Below, one piece after another: positions 24,401-36,300 of a stretch of DNA of 64,000 nucleotides; position 1 is the stretch's first letter; each line of letters starts with the position of its first letter. Both the position numbers and the translations under genes were made by a program. Below the pieces are notes generated by a model. That model was not told the DNA's origin, made no database searches, and saw only the letters and a list, made by a program, of their open reading frames with translations. The DNA is taken from positions 20,720,501 through 20,784,500 of the forward strand of contig CM072341.1 of assembly GCA_036874045.1 (NCBI GenBank), in the 5' to 3' direction. The stretch comes from Cymodocea nodosa. Its lineage: Eukaryota; Streptophyta; Magnoliopsida; Alismatales; Cymodoceaceae.

Positions 24401-27400
24401 TTCTGTGGTGGAGTTGGTGGTTAAGGGAATGTGCCATAAGATTTTTTTCCCTAAGCTCTAATACCATGTGAGAGAAGAGAAAAACAATAGATTAAATTCA
24501 CTAACGGAGTTTACAAAAGTGTATACATAAGGTAATTAAAGTTTGGATTAAATGTATTATTTAATAACTCATCAACCCATATAAAATAACACAGTACCAA
24601 TCTAACACACCCAAAATGCAAAATTACTTTGAGATGATAGATTGTACAAAAAGGAGACTTACAGAAGGATAAGACTTCAGCATTGCAGAGATGGTTAAAT
24701 AAATAAATGCAAGAAAGCATGGTCGGTGGTTTAGTCGTATGGCTAGTGGTAACATCATGAATAAAATATTCATGTGAAACACTAGCAGAAAGAAGAACCT
24801 GAAAAAGACAAAGACTTCTGCAAAGAAGTACCTGCATTATCGGGCAACAGGGTAACCTTTGTGCAAACCATTTAATCAAGATATCAAAGATTTCTGATGC
24901 TCACCATAATATCCCTATATTTGGAGAAAGGTCCTCAACAGAAAAAATAAATCCATACGTTCTGCATGATTAGAAGAAAAAATGATTATAATTCTTTGTG
25001 AACAATCAGCTATTCAATAAAAGTAACTATTGACAGATACACCATTGATTTACATGAAACATCACTCTTCTAACAAGAAACCTATTACTGAAATCTAGGA
25101 CTCCAGCCACATGCATGTAGAGCATGGTTCCCACAAACATTGTAAGGTTAAAACGAAACTAATCAACAATAAAAATTCTTATACCTTCCATTGTTATGGC
25201 ATGTCAAATGGTATCTGGTTCAAATGTGTTCTTGCCTAACATCAACTAATTGTACTTTTCTTGAATCATTGCTATTTTTTATCATATTTGTGCTTTATTG
25301 CTCAAAAAAGTAAAAGAAAATGAAAGAAAAGATAAATTGTATAGGTAATTTAGTAAACTTTTTGATGAATCTACCATAATAAATTTTTACATACAAAATT
25401 TAGGTAGTATTAAAAAAATATAAAATATAGTTATTTTAGAAAAATTAGCAGCTTGGGGTTAAAGGAAGCTTTTAAGAAAATGAAATGGGAAAAAACTATT
25501 AGACCAAATAGTACTCCTATTGAAGTGTGGAAGTGAATAGGTGAAGTAGGAATCAAATGTTTAACTAAGCTTTTTATTATAATTTTAAAGGCAAAGAAGA
25601 TGCCAAGTGAATGAAGAAAGAGCTCTTCAATACCTATATTTAAGAATAGGGGGAACATACAAAATTTTTAATAATATTAATTTATGAATTATATTATGAA
25701 ATTGTGAAAGAGTAATTGAGGAAAAACTAAGACAAGTAATTAAAATCACAAAAAATCAATTTGGATTTATGCTAAGTAAAAATTTTAGAGCAAAAAATCA
25801 ATTAATAATGGAAGATATTTAGTTACTTAGATAACAAATAAACAATTTCAGAATTAAGAAAATGGATCTCCATATAGTGTTCATTGATTTAGAAAAAGAG
25901 TTTACAATAGAGTACTCAAAAATAAGGTAGGTATTGGAAAGAAAAAGAATATTCATAGGATATATTGATATTATAAAGGACATGTATGAAAGAACAATTA
26001 TTAATGTTAAAATTGAGCAAAAATTGAAAATATTCTTCTAGGCATAAGTTAAACACCAAAGGTCATCTTTAAGTCTATATTTGTTTGTATTAATTTTGGA
26101 TGAAATAACTAAAAACATTAAAGGAGAAATATCTTGATGTATGTTATTTGCTGATGATGTAGTTTTGGTTGATGAAAGTAAGCTTAGAATTAGTTTTAAA
26201 TTGAAATTACAAAGAGACTCTAGAAAAGGATTTAGTCTCAGTAAGTCAAAACTAAATATGTGGAGTGTACGCTCAATAAAAATAAGAATAATAAGGAAGA
26301 TATACAATTAGATGATCATGAGATTCAAAAACATAAGACTTCTAAATACTTATAATCTATAATAAGTAGTGATGTAGAAATTGTAGAGAATGCTATTTAC
26401 AAGATTAGAGTGGATGAAGTGAAAAAATGTTTTTGGAGTGTTATGTGATATGAAGATATCTTTAAAATTAAAAAGAAAATTCTATAAAATTGTTATTTGC
26501 TTAATCATATTTTATAATTCAGAATACTAAACTGTAAAATATAATAATATACGAAAAGTTAGTATTGCAAAGATGCAAATATTTAAATGAAGGTTCGAAA
26601 AATAAGTTAAAAAATGATTTTATTAGGAATAAAGTAGAGGTTGCACCAATTGAAAATAAAATAATAAAAAATCAGCTTAAATGGTTTGGTCACATCCTTA
26701 GAAGGCCAAAGAATGCATTGAGGGAAGTTAATTAGGGTAGAAGAAACTAAAAATAAAGAAAGGCTTAAAACTACTCAGCTAGGAATTGTGAAAAAAAGAT
26801 TTAAATTTATTTAATTTAACTGAAGATTTGAAATATTTGGAAAAAGAAATACATGTGACCGATCCTACATGGTGAAATTATGGCACAGGCTGTTGTATAT
26901 TTTTTGAAAAGATGTAGGTTGAATCTTATTAATCAATAAGTGTCTTCCTATACATGGGGAGATCAATATAAGATGATCAATCCCTGGGCAAGGAAACAAT
27001 AGAAATTTACACAGATAAAGATTCCTTACCAGCATTTAAAAGTCCCCAAGCTTTTATTTAGAGTGGCAGCAAGTAAACTATATTAAACAAGTAAAAAGCA
27101 AAGTAGACTAACAAAAACTCCAACACATCAGTCATTTTAAGGAATCTTACTTCTTGAACATTTCAGGCAAACCACCAAACTCCTTTAGAAAAATGCCACT
27201 CAGAATTAGCACATAGACTGACCAGATAAATGCCCATGACAAAAATCTAACTACTGGTCCCCATGAAAAAGCATGTTGACAAATTGCTGGTATACGTTTG
27301 TATTTATAATGGCTGATGCTCTGGTCTGAAGTTCTATTTCCAGTAGTATCAGAGATATTACACAACGATGGCTTTGTGGATGGAGCATCTGGACCACATC

Positions 27401-30400
27401 CAAATAAAAGGAGAACCTGGAAAAAACAAAATATTAGCTGAACTAGAGCATTTGAATGAGATATTAGCAATTTGGTAAGAAGACACTAAATCAAGGCATT
27501 TGAAATGAGCATTCTCTCCTCTTAAAGAAATATTTTGTAAAGATAAAAGTGTCATATCATTTGATTTCTGCAAGTTATCTTGCAGAAACACACACACATT
27601 GATCCATTAGTGGTTAACCACACTGAATCAACACCAGTGCGTGAACATATAATTGGTGAGATGTGTAGAATAGAGGGTGCAGAGAACATACTGGAATGAC
27701 TAAGATAATAGGATAAAGGGACAAATGTGTGGCCATGACCCATCCAAAGGCAGCCAAAGGAGCTTGACCTGCAGAATGCCGGGACAAGCAACAAATGTTA
27801 AGCTGTATACTACAATAAACTAAAACTTTTTTGTTCTTATTTCTGTGTTTGTATGTTGGGTCTCACGTGAACATGCTCCGTAAAGGCACAGAACAACCAT
27901 CAAGTTCTCAATCGGTGAGGTGGAGCAACCCACACAAACAATAACAGTAAAAGGATTCCATAAATATACAAGAGAAGCAATATCGCCAGCAGCTGCATTA
28001 CCTAAAGACAGTTATGAATTAACATGTCAAAAATATAAAACACAGACATACTAAAACATGTAATATTGCTACATATATTTACAAAACCAAATCAGAGGAT
28101 GGTGATACCAGCATTACACCAGCAAAGTCCATTAACCACAACAAAAAGAGAAAAATGAAAATCCAAGCTGGAAAATTTAATATCTCTGTTTGGCCTTTAG
28201 CAATAGAAATTGGAATGATTTGAAAAGAATTCCTACAATATTTAGTGCTTGATTTGGTTAATTCCAGGATGCTTACCAACATATTGCTAGTTACAGTTGC
28301 TTTTAAAAGCTTTTGTTTTCTGGGCAGAGAATCATTGCTGGTATAACTTGTAAGCATACTTATTAAGGCTGGCACTTTGTATAAAGGTTGAGTAATATTC
28401 ACCTTGAATAGCCAGCTGAGTCATGTAGATCAAACACCTACCCATCACCCCCATCATCCCAGCAGCATGGACTTGGCCAAAGTGCTTGCCTACCTCTTCT
28501 TGATCACTCTACTCACGCTGGGAAAACATAGCCATCCTCAAAGGGTTAACAGAGCCAAATGAGCCGAATAGGCCTAGTAAGTAGGTCAACCCTATTATGT
28601 TGTGTGACATGGAGCTAGCCCATATGATATGACTAAAACAGGGTGCCAACATGGTCACCAACCAATTGTATAAATGCTAATGTGTCCCATATGTATTTGC
28701 CCCACAAAACCACCTACACGATGGAATTCACAGATTGGCAACTACTCCCATCCACCATCCTTAGCTATAAATATCCTAATAAATGTGGTAGGTATGATGA
28801 TATGTTGATCCAACCCTAAACCTGATCTCTCTCCCTTAATATGTCTCACTGACTTATGCATTAGAGGAAGCTCGATTAACCACCAATTGGTCAGTCCTAC
28901 AAAAGTGTGTCGGGGCAATCAACCAGTCCAACTCAAAGGTAATCAGATCAGTCACATCAGCAAAAAATGGTAGAAACAAGGGCAAGCTGGCCATAGCCAA
29001 GTGATGGAAGAGGTGTTTGACTATAGTGAGAGCAAATGATGGTTGCCATGTAACCAGTGGCCATTGGTGATGGCTTTAAGCAAAATGATGGAGAGAATAG
29101 TGGAATAAAGGAAAGGTGAGAAAAGGAATCAAATTCCTCACCCTTTGCTATGAAATCAAATTATACCCTTTAATTTGGGAATTTTGGTTCCCAAGGAAAT
29201 GACTATTCTCAATTTGCTTTCATACCAAATATGGTAATCTTGTTATACCTTAGTATTTTGATTCTATTCAGTGCAGGTACTTGCTCATATATTATACAGT
29301 AAATCAGGTACTAGAAACTTGTCATCAACTCAAATAAACAAAGCATGCAATTGCAAAACATGCAAATAAAGCATAAAATAAATAAAGAAATTATACCATT
29401 TTCTGGAATTCTGTGAAAAATTTATTTCATTCAGCATGCATGTGAAAAACAAGCCAAATCCTTTATAGCAGAACAGCCATGGATGCATCCTAAATGAAAG
29501 TATCTCTGTAGAATAATAATTCATATCTTACGTGGAATTTCATGTAGTTTTGAGAGATATCCCATTTTCAACATTTCAGTATATGTGGACTGAAGTCTCC
29601 AACCAGTGGCTCGAATCAGCAAAGCTGTAAGAAGATCTACAATAACAAACAACAAACTGTATACAAAAATGTCATAAATGGCCGTTAACATGTAAATTAA
29701 AAGCCAATAAAAGATAATCAGCATCTAGTCTTATAACTTTAAAAAAAGGAAAGAGAAATCTAATTCAAGGCTTTTAAGAATTCTATTACAAGTGCTTCTT
29801 TTGATAAAAAGGTTTATCACTTGACTTAAATGTTCTACAAAAAGGATGACATAACATGGTACACACAAAGATTTTGATTTTTTTGAAAAGGATAAGGAGA
29901 AGTCTTGTTAGATAGGATTAACAAAGGTACAAGGGGATTGATCAAATCATCAAAGTGATAACCAGAAAAACAAGAACAGGTCCAACTCATTACGAGAGTA
30001 TTTTCCCAGAAATTGAAGACAGTGAGAGTCTGAAAGATGATAATCTCCAATTTCACCCAGCAGTATCTCCCAAGTAATCCAGTGCATAGGTTGGTTTGGA
30101 TGATAAACAAAGTGATGAAACATCAGTAAATATGAATCCCCCATAGGTACATGCCACAAAACATTCAAAGCACAAGTGAAACCATTTCATCAACCCCTGA
30201 ACTAGCTAGAGGGTAGGACAGAATAGACTATAGGAGACCCCAACTTGTGTCCATCAAGCCCTTTCAAGGAGGCTCATATAACAGAATAGATGGATCCTGT
30301 TGTATCTTTGGGAACTGAAGTGGCTTCCATAAGACCTACTCACTAAACTTTTTAAGAATGACAAGGCATGTATGGCATTGGTAAGACAAATGCCAACCAT

Positions 30401-32291
30401 TAATGAAACTAAATTGGAAACAATTGACCAATAATGGAAAAGTACATCTATGTCTCAACTCTCAAGGAAAGTATGGTACCCAAATTTTAAACATGGGCAT
30501 ATTCTACCTTTCTTTGGTATATATCCAGCTTTAGATATGCAAATACATGGCTTCCAATAGTGCAAGTGGATATATGAAAGGAATTTCTCAATAATTCATA
30601 TCACTCAATTGGTACTAAAAATTAAGACATGCAACTCAAATCTATTTGCTATGAATGGATAGATACATCTATGAATTGGCACAAGTCTATCAACTCCCAT
30701 TCCTACACTTATTTATATGGAACTATTACAACAACAACAACAACAATTTATGTCTTAATCTCACCATGTAGGATCAGTTATAGACACGTAGGAATCTTTT
30801 CCTTCTATTTATTTTTATCTATAACTAAATCTTCATTTAAATTATATAATTTAAAATATTTTTTTATTACTAATTAAGTAATTTTTAGTCTTCCTCTACC
30901 CCTTTTAATTTCACCTACATTATTAACTAATTCCCCTTTTCTTTTATGGATATGATAAAACCATCTAAATGATTATCTCTTATTTTATCTTGAATAGGCA
31001 TACAACTGTTCCAACAAATAAATTGTCAACAACATTTTTGATTACACCAATTTTTCTTGAAATGTATAACAGAACAAATATCCAGCCTAAAGATTTTCTC
31101 AGGCTAGCGATGATATAGTTTTTTTTTCCATCATGAACACATAGATATTTGTGAGGATGTTGGACCAAAAAAGGTATACCTGCAAAGAATGTGACTTGGT
31201 TTCCCCTCAATTCTGTGACATGAGAAGGGAAAAAAATGGTAAGCTAGATAAATGAGCGTAGAATGTATACAAAAAACAAATAACATGCCCATGGAATGTT
31301 CAGACCCCATACGATTCTCCTACCTTTTAACTGCAAGAGGGCCAAGGATTGGTAGCAATAACGGGGAGCCATGATACATGGATCCTGCAAAAGTACAATT
31401 ACATCTGAGTGATGATATTTACCTGATAGTGACAATGCAGAGGCACATTGTCGTTCATAGATAATTTATATCCATGAGTATTTACCCTCTGAGAATTTCA
31501 GGTCTCTGATCAGTTAAATGCAATAAAAGAACTACTTTTTTGGACAGATAAACGTTGGTCCCTTGACCAAGTTTATCGACAGGAAAATTGGAATAATAAA
31601 TAATAACAAATATTAGAGCAGGATTCGATGAAAGGCACATTTCCCATGCCAACAAGCTATATGTGGTATTCTGGACCGTAACATGTCCATCATTTCTTGG
31701 AAGAAAAAGTATGACCACTTGCCATCAATGCAAAATGTGAAAGCAAGAGAATAGGAGGGGCCATCTGGAGTTACTACGTAATAATTTCGTTCCGGAACAA
31801 CTTCTTACCAACATATGCGCGTGATAGCAAGACACGAAGCAATACAGTAAGATCGACAACAATTATCCATAAACGGTATTCCTATCAAGGATATTAAAAT
31901 TGCAGCTAATGCGATTAAATAACAAGTCGCAGGAGAAGAAAAAAGCCTAATTAGAGAAGGGAAAGTAATCTCAAGTGGTCGACCTGCGTAAGGCGACATG
32001 GACGCCTGCTTCAGCCAGTAACCTTCGGCCACTGTAAGACCACAGTTCCACATGAAAAGCATAAGGACCAGATCAACTGCAGAAGAAGGCGATGGAACAA
32101 GGGAGGGCATTGGGTTGCTTACGTCGGCGAATGCTGGTAAGAGGAGTGGCAACTTCAGGGCGAGATCCGAGTTCGAGGTTCGTAGCGAAGCAGATAAGGA
32201 TCACGCGGAACAACAAGGCCATGGCAACCCACACGCAGTAGGAGCTCCTTCCCGTCTCCATCGAGAAAGAAGATTGTTCGACTTTCCCCAT
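21402..32291 (-). CDS. PIGU: PIG-U, GPI transamidase subunit, complete, 14 exons
   Basis: PIG-U is a multi-pass ER-membrane subunit of the GPI transamidase, which attaches GPI anchors to proteins. Exons in coding order: 32123-32291, 31984-32031, 31324-31384, 31180-31212, 29532-29656, 27867-28001, 27692-27768, 27151-27416, 24905-24961, 24663-24831, 22045-22102, 21843-21928, 21694-21750, 21402-21488. They join in phase to 1428 bp (475 residues; human 435). Family blocks in order: RPEVATPLTSIRR, LAEGYWLKQASMSPYAGSMY, HGSPLLL, KPSHILC, YLWNPFT, CSTSPIENL, PLAAFGWVMATHLSLYP, TYGFIFSVEDLSPNIGILW, YFFAEVF, LPLAIRL, SYPS plus IGDSALYL, PVMHNLWIWRGTGNANFYF, and VVESVGAMLNHD near the end. All introns are GT-AG. 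The first ATG is used; an in-frame Met ten codons later is an alternative. The gene is convergent with HAP2 and divergent from the UBX gene. Confidence 0.94.
22480..22850 (+). mobile_element. LINE RNase H relic in PIG-U intron
   Basis: Degenerate translation on the plus strand resembles the start of a plant LINE RNase H domain: WRPSPERD, KIKLNVDAS, ISAITASSGKE and then AETEAIILDF (one frame change). It lies within the PIG-U intron 22103-24662. The fragment is short, has no defined ends, and rests only on motif spacing. Confidence 0.4.
23276..23415 (-). repeat. 3' LTR of the small LTR element
   Basis: 140 bp, bounded by TGTGAG and CTAACA on the plus strand. It shares the GGTAATTA, GTTTGGATTAAATG and CAACCCATAT blocks with 24467-24607, with scattered differences. 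Confidence 0.75.
24467..24607 (-). repeat. 5' LTR of the small LTR element
   Basis: 141 bp, adjoining the primer-binding-like sequence TGGTATTAGAGC on the minus strand (24455-24466). Partner of 23276-23415. Confidence 0.75.
25440..26900 (+). mobile_element. LINE reverse-transcriptase relic in PIG-U intron 8
   Basis: A degenerate plus-strand RT domain of the LINE type common in plants: ITKNQFGFM, MDLHIVFIDLEKEF, GYIDIIKDMYER, LYLFVLILDEITKNI, CMLFADDVVLVDES (the catalytic ADD box) and GFSLSKSKLNMWS. Near the 3' end it shows MVWSHP and, with a frame change, VTDPTWWNYG. The tail (about 26860-26930) resembles the TAGTGGGATTAAGGCTTGTTG-type end shared by such LINEs and Au-like SINEs. It carries many stops. 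It lies antisense to PIG-U inside the intron 24962-27150. No target duplication was found. Confidence 0.75.
28411..29160 (+). repeat. Possible LTR fragment (gypsy-like) in PIG-U intron
   Basis: This block is richer in GC than the surrounding intron. It includes a TATA-like GCTATAAATA followed about 80 bases later by CTCACTGACTTATGCATTAG, resembling the leader of many plant gypsy LTRs (CTGACTTGAGCATCGGAG-like, from memory). No pol sequence and no paired LTR were seen, so class and limits are tentative. Confidence 0.35.
30728..31008 (-). repeat. LINE/SINE 3' tail with (ACA)n in PIG-U intron
   Basis: Seven ACA-type triplets followed by TTTATGTCTTAATCTCACCATGTAGGATC match, on the minus strand, the conserved tail of plant LINEs and Au-type SINEs (GGTGGGATTAAGG then (TTG)n). 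The block then becomes AT-rich with no coding sense. The left boundary is the triplet run; the right boundary is uncertain. Confidence 0.55.
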
Positions 32292-33395
32292 ATCGCGCCT
32301 CAGGAGAAAACGTGGAGGATCAGCTTGGGAGTCTGGGAGTCAGATCGCTGGAGCCCTGAACGAGAGGGAGGCGCGGTCGCGCGGAGCAGGAGTCTCGGTT
32401 ACTTTGATTAATCTGTTCCCTTATATATATTTATTTATATTCGTTATAATGTTTTGTTTTCCTTGTAAAAAAAAATACTAATGCAAATGGGGCCATGCAT
32501 TCTTCCCTCCTTTTGGGCTTACAAGACCTTGCTAGGCCCATCCACGGCCTAGCTCCCCTCCCCTTGGGCCTTGGGCCGTTACCATGTATATATTATTCTC
32601 CATCCCATTCAACAATCCTCACTACTTAAACTTTCATCCCCAATTATTGATCGATCTCTCTCGACTCAGCTTGCACTTGAGCTTACTGATCTACCAATCA
32701 ACACCCTCGAACCACTCCATCCGCCTACCCATCCCTAAACGTCTCAATGCAAACAAAATTACAAGTATATTATTTAATAAAATTAATAATCTAGAATATT
32801 CCTCACATGCTGTCACTGGGAAAAGAAAATATAAGAGCAAAGAGGTGAAATTAATAGTCCAAATCCATATGTGTGTACCCATCTAAATGTAATAAATGAC
32901 TATTGAAGATTAATAGTGAAGAAAAACAATGAGAAAACAAGAAAGAGGGAAAAAAAGAGAATAGGAAAAAGTATGCAAGAATTTGTTATTCCGTTAATTT
33001 AAAATCAAATTGGCGAATTTAGCGGAGTCGGGTTCTCTCGTGGTGTAGATCCAGAATCCAGAGACGTCCGAACCAAACTCTCCCACCACCAACGGTCCGG
33101 ATCTTCTCTTCCCGTAGCACAAGGAGGATCCAGACCCTCCGAATCATATGGCTTGTAGGAGGACGCCGCGGTATACTTGCCTCGTAAGCGACTTCGTCCC
33201 CACTCCAACGACTCCGCCCTCTCGCTCGTCCTTGCTGGTTCTACCTTCCTCCACGTTTTCTTCCGGCTACCAGCGAAAGCGGTGTCCTTGGTTCCGGGGA
33301 TCCTTAGAATTGGAAGAAAAATCCCCCTCCCGGGAATTCCTCCCTCGTGCTGTTGGATCTGAGTTCTTCCATCGAAGGGAGGAAAGGAGATTTCA
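32292..33395. other. Divergent intergenic region, PIG-U (-) / UBX gene (+)
   Basis: This 1.1-kb head-to-head spacer should hold both promoters and 5' UTRs. Site II motifs cluster at 32535-32577. The 3' part (33020-33395) is GC-rich and is probably the UBX 5' UTR; overlapping open frames there on both strands lack family resemblance and are not called. The middle (32760-33000) is AT-rich. Confidence 0.6.
32535..32577. promoter_or_regulatory. Cluster of site II / TCP-type motifs (GGCCCA, TGGGCC x2)
   Basis: GGCCCA at 32535-32540 and TGGGCC at 32565-32570 and 32572-32577 lie about 250 bp upstream of the PIG-U start and about 820 bp upstream of the UBX start. TGGGCC/T elements are TCP-factor sites common in promoters of plant housekeeping genes. 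Activity is inferred. Confidence 0.45.
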
Positions 33396-36300
33396 ATGGG
33401 GAGGCCACGCCAGGACGCGATTGAGACGTTCATGAACATCACCGGCGCCACTGAAGCGTTGGCGGTGCAGAGGCTCGAGGTACCGGCCCTTTTGCTGATC
33501 TAGAAAAAGTCAAAACTTGTTTTTTCTTCGGGAATTTTATCTGCAAGGATGTAAAGACCGAAATTTATCTCTGTCGGCTTCCGTCGCTCGGGTTTGTGTC
33601 GTTTGATTAATCGGTGAATCTACTTGTTAAAGTAGGCGGTTTTGTGATGTTAGGGTATGGTTTTCTAATTTAGGTTGGTGCCATATGCCGATTGGATTCC
33701 AACGGGTGATTTTGGTTCATCATTCTGGGAGGGTTATTGCTTGATTCTGGTAGATTGACCGATATTAGTATTTGTTACATTGTTTACGGAGATATTATAA
33801 TTCAGAGACCGGAGGTGTCCTTTATCACGATACGTAGTTGTATTCACATACTTACAGCTTCTAGTTTTTTGAGACGTTGCATTTGATGCATTATATTGGC
33901 ACTACGCCTCTAATCGAGCAAAAACATGTCCTACGATATCTTCAAAATAAGAAGGGAAAGAGTTGGTTTCCACAATGAAACGAAGTCTTATGAATAAAAG
34001 GTGAGTAATATTTACATCAACTTACCTGGTTGATTACTGAATCAGCTTATTTTGATGTATCATTGTGTTGACGTATTTGGGAGGCTCAAGACCCATTCTT
34101 CTCAATCCATGATCCTTGACCATGACTCATGAGTTGCTCACCAAAGATCTCTCATTCCTAACACCAAGAAATCACTTAAACTGTAAGGTACTCAAGTATA
34201 GACTCATGACTATGTAATCTCTACTCGTCACTTAACACTAAGAAATGTAAGACCATTTCTCTCAAAAAAAAGAAATATAGGACTATTCTCATCGCTAAGG
34301 TTTCACTATTGGTTTTGATGATCATGTAGAAACTGCAATTCACATATCCATACTCTAATGTAGGACTACTCATGAAGTCTTTCCGATCTTGTTGTGAAAC
34401 TTACTGATAATTTCTTCAATCTTACGAATCAAAACTTATATCTGACATTCATTTTAATGGAGGATTGCATAAATGAAATGGATAGTCAGAAGAGCTTAAT
34501 ACCAAATTTGAATTATGATTTATAGTATCATCATTTCTTATGTATATGGTGCATCACATGGTTATTACCAAGCTTCATGTGGACTCATGATCCTTTTTCC
34601 ATTTAGTCCTTGTAAATTTTGATACCATAGTAGCCAAGCCAGCAATTGTATGACAAAAGGAATTATATGATCCTTGTATTGAGGAGGTACATTTATGGAG
34701 AAATGTTGTATATGCCAGGAAAATACACAAAAAATGATGGAAAAGATTAGGTAAAGAGTGCCATTAATAGTAGAGAAAGTGTTGTATTTGAGTTGTTTGA
34801 AGTGGAGAAACAAGGTTAGGATTCAGCTATTCAGGTGGGATGTGAGGAGGAGGTATACATGATATACAGTCTAGTGGATATAGTGAGGAAAGTGTTGAAT
34901 TTGACATGGGACAGGGACAAAAGCATCACAAAAAATTGTATGTTCCATTCTTGTCAAATTAAGTTATCACTTATTAATGGATTTTTGTAATAAATCACAA
35001 AGTTATTTGCAATCATCTTTTTTTTCACCACATTTGGTCTCTACCACATTATCAAATGATCATGTTTCTATGATAGTCTTTTTTAATGTAAAGCTCTATG
35101 ATAGTCTTTTTATTCAGCTAAGAATGCTAGCCTTTTTTTCTTGTATCTTACCATGACGTTAATGTTTGTCCAGGAATGCAGTGGAGATATTAATCAAGCT
35201 GTGGATGCATACTATAGCGAAGGGGACAGAGCAAAGTAAATCATTCTTCTTTTCTGTGCTTTGGATTTTTTAAATTTTTTGTATTGTCATATTCTGTGAA
35301 GATTTTCCTTACACTTGATGCTGTCCATTTATTTAGGTGGTATATTTGAAAATTTTGAATTTTAGGGTCTGATGCTGTTTCTCGTCATCTTCTGTGAAGA
35401 TTTTCCTTATATTAGATGTTGTCCCTTATGTACTTCAGGTTTACAAGCGCTTGTGTACATGTTGCAAGTGAATTGAATTAATTCTTCATCAAGCACACCA
35501 TGTATGTAGCTAACTGATTTAATTTATCTCTTGGAAAGTATTGAAGTTTGGTTCCCAACCTGCAGAACATTAGATCATTGAGGCTGCAATGAAGAGAGAA
35601 AAAATGATGATCTATTGTCTTGCATTATATGTATATATATATATAGCATGGTTAGGGTTTGGACTAAATGGATATCCAATAACCCACTAATCCATACAAC
35701 AAGACACATTACATGAAATAAGACTTAATCAAACTATTGTTCTAATATGAGGCTTTTATTGCTCAAGATAATGTGAATTCATTTTCCTTGCTTCTATCTG
35801 TAAGTGGCTTAATCTCTTTTCTCCTCCTTTCTTACTTTTTTATGTTGTGCTTTTTGGGAGGATATCTTGACTTTCATGCTTACAAAGTGTCCCTTTTATG
35901 TATTTTCATTTTTTCCTTGCATTATGACATTGGTAGGCTTTTTTCCTTACTTGTTTGACTTGCTTTTTTCTCTTTTAATAAAATTTTGCTTTATTTGTGT
36001 TTATCTCATCAGAGACGTTATTCTTGGCTTGAAGCATTTGTTAGCTTTTGCAAAACATTTCTATATTATTTGAGATATGAAATATACTAATTGCAAGTTT
36101 CTTTCATTTTTTGTTTTGTTTTCCAGCTTGCAGGCATCTACTCTTCATGAAGCCCCTGGTAACTTCATAAATAGAGATGACCCAATGGACGTTGATTCAG
36201 AGGTTTCAAGAAGTTCCAACTCATTTTCTCTCCTTGATTCAAGCTTTCCCCAAGGCCTTTTTGGTGGTAGAGGTTCAAGTGATGTTACCAATCGAGCACC

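Larger units (their letters stand above)
23276..24607 (-). mobile_element. Small non-autonomous LTR retroelement, no coding capacity
   Basis: Two direct repeats of 140 and 141 bp (23276-23415 and 24467-24607) read TGTTAGA...CTCACA on the minus strand. Directly downstream of the right copy, on the minus strand, is TGGTATTAGAGC (24455-24466), one mismatch from the common copia Met-tRNA primer-binding sequence TGGTATCAGAGC. A short purine-rich tract (TTTGGAG) precedes the left copy. These signals give minus orientation. The 1051-bp interior has no gag or pol; it is AT-rich with degenerate runs of six-base units such as ACAAAT/AGATAC. The flanks (CTCCT and CACCC) do not match, so the target duplication has decayed or the copy is rearranged. 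A related solo LTR lies at about 35590-35747. Confidence 0.78.

Noticed and set aside
24176-24467. Minus-strand Pro/Leu/Ser-rich frames
   Set aside because: They lie inside the non-coding interior of the small LTR element next to its primer-binding site; no gag or other family resemblance.
24511-24879. 122-codon minus-strand open frame as a separate protein
   Set aside because: It reads through PIG-U exon 10 in the wrong frame together with its flanking introns; correct splicing (24663-24831) gives the conserved YFFAEVF...LPLAIRL segment.
32052-32411. 119-codon plus-strand open frame upstream of the UBX gene
   Set aside because: It lies opposite PIG-U exons 1 and 2 and has no family resemblance; a GC-rich shadow.
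33005-33451. Minus-strand 148-codon frame in the PIG-U/UBX spacer
   Set aside because: It runs antisense through the UBX start exon; no recognisable protein and most likely GC-rich 5' UTR.
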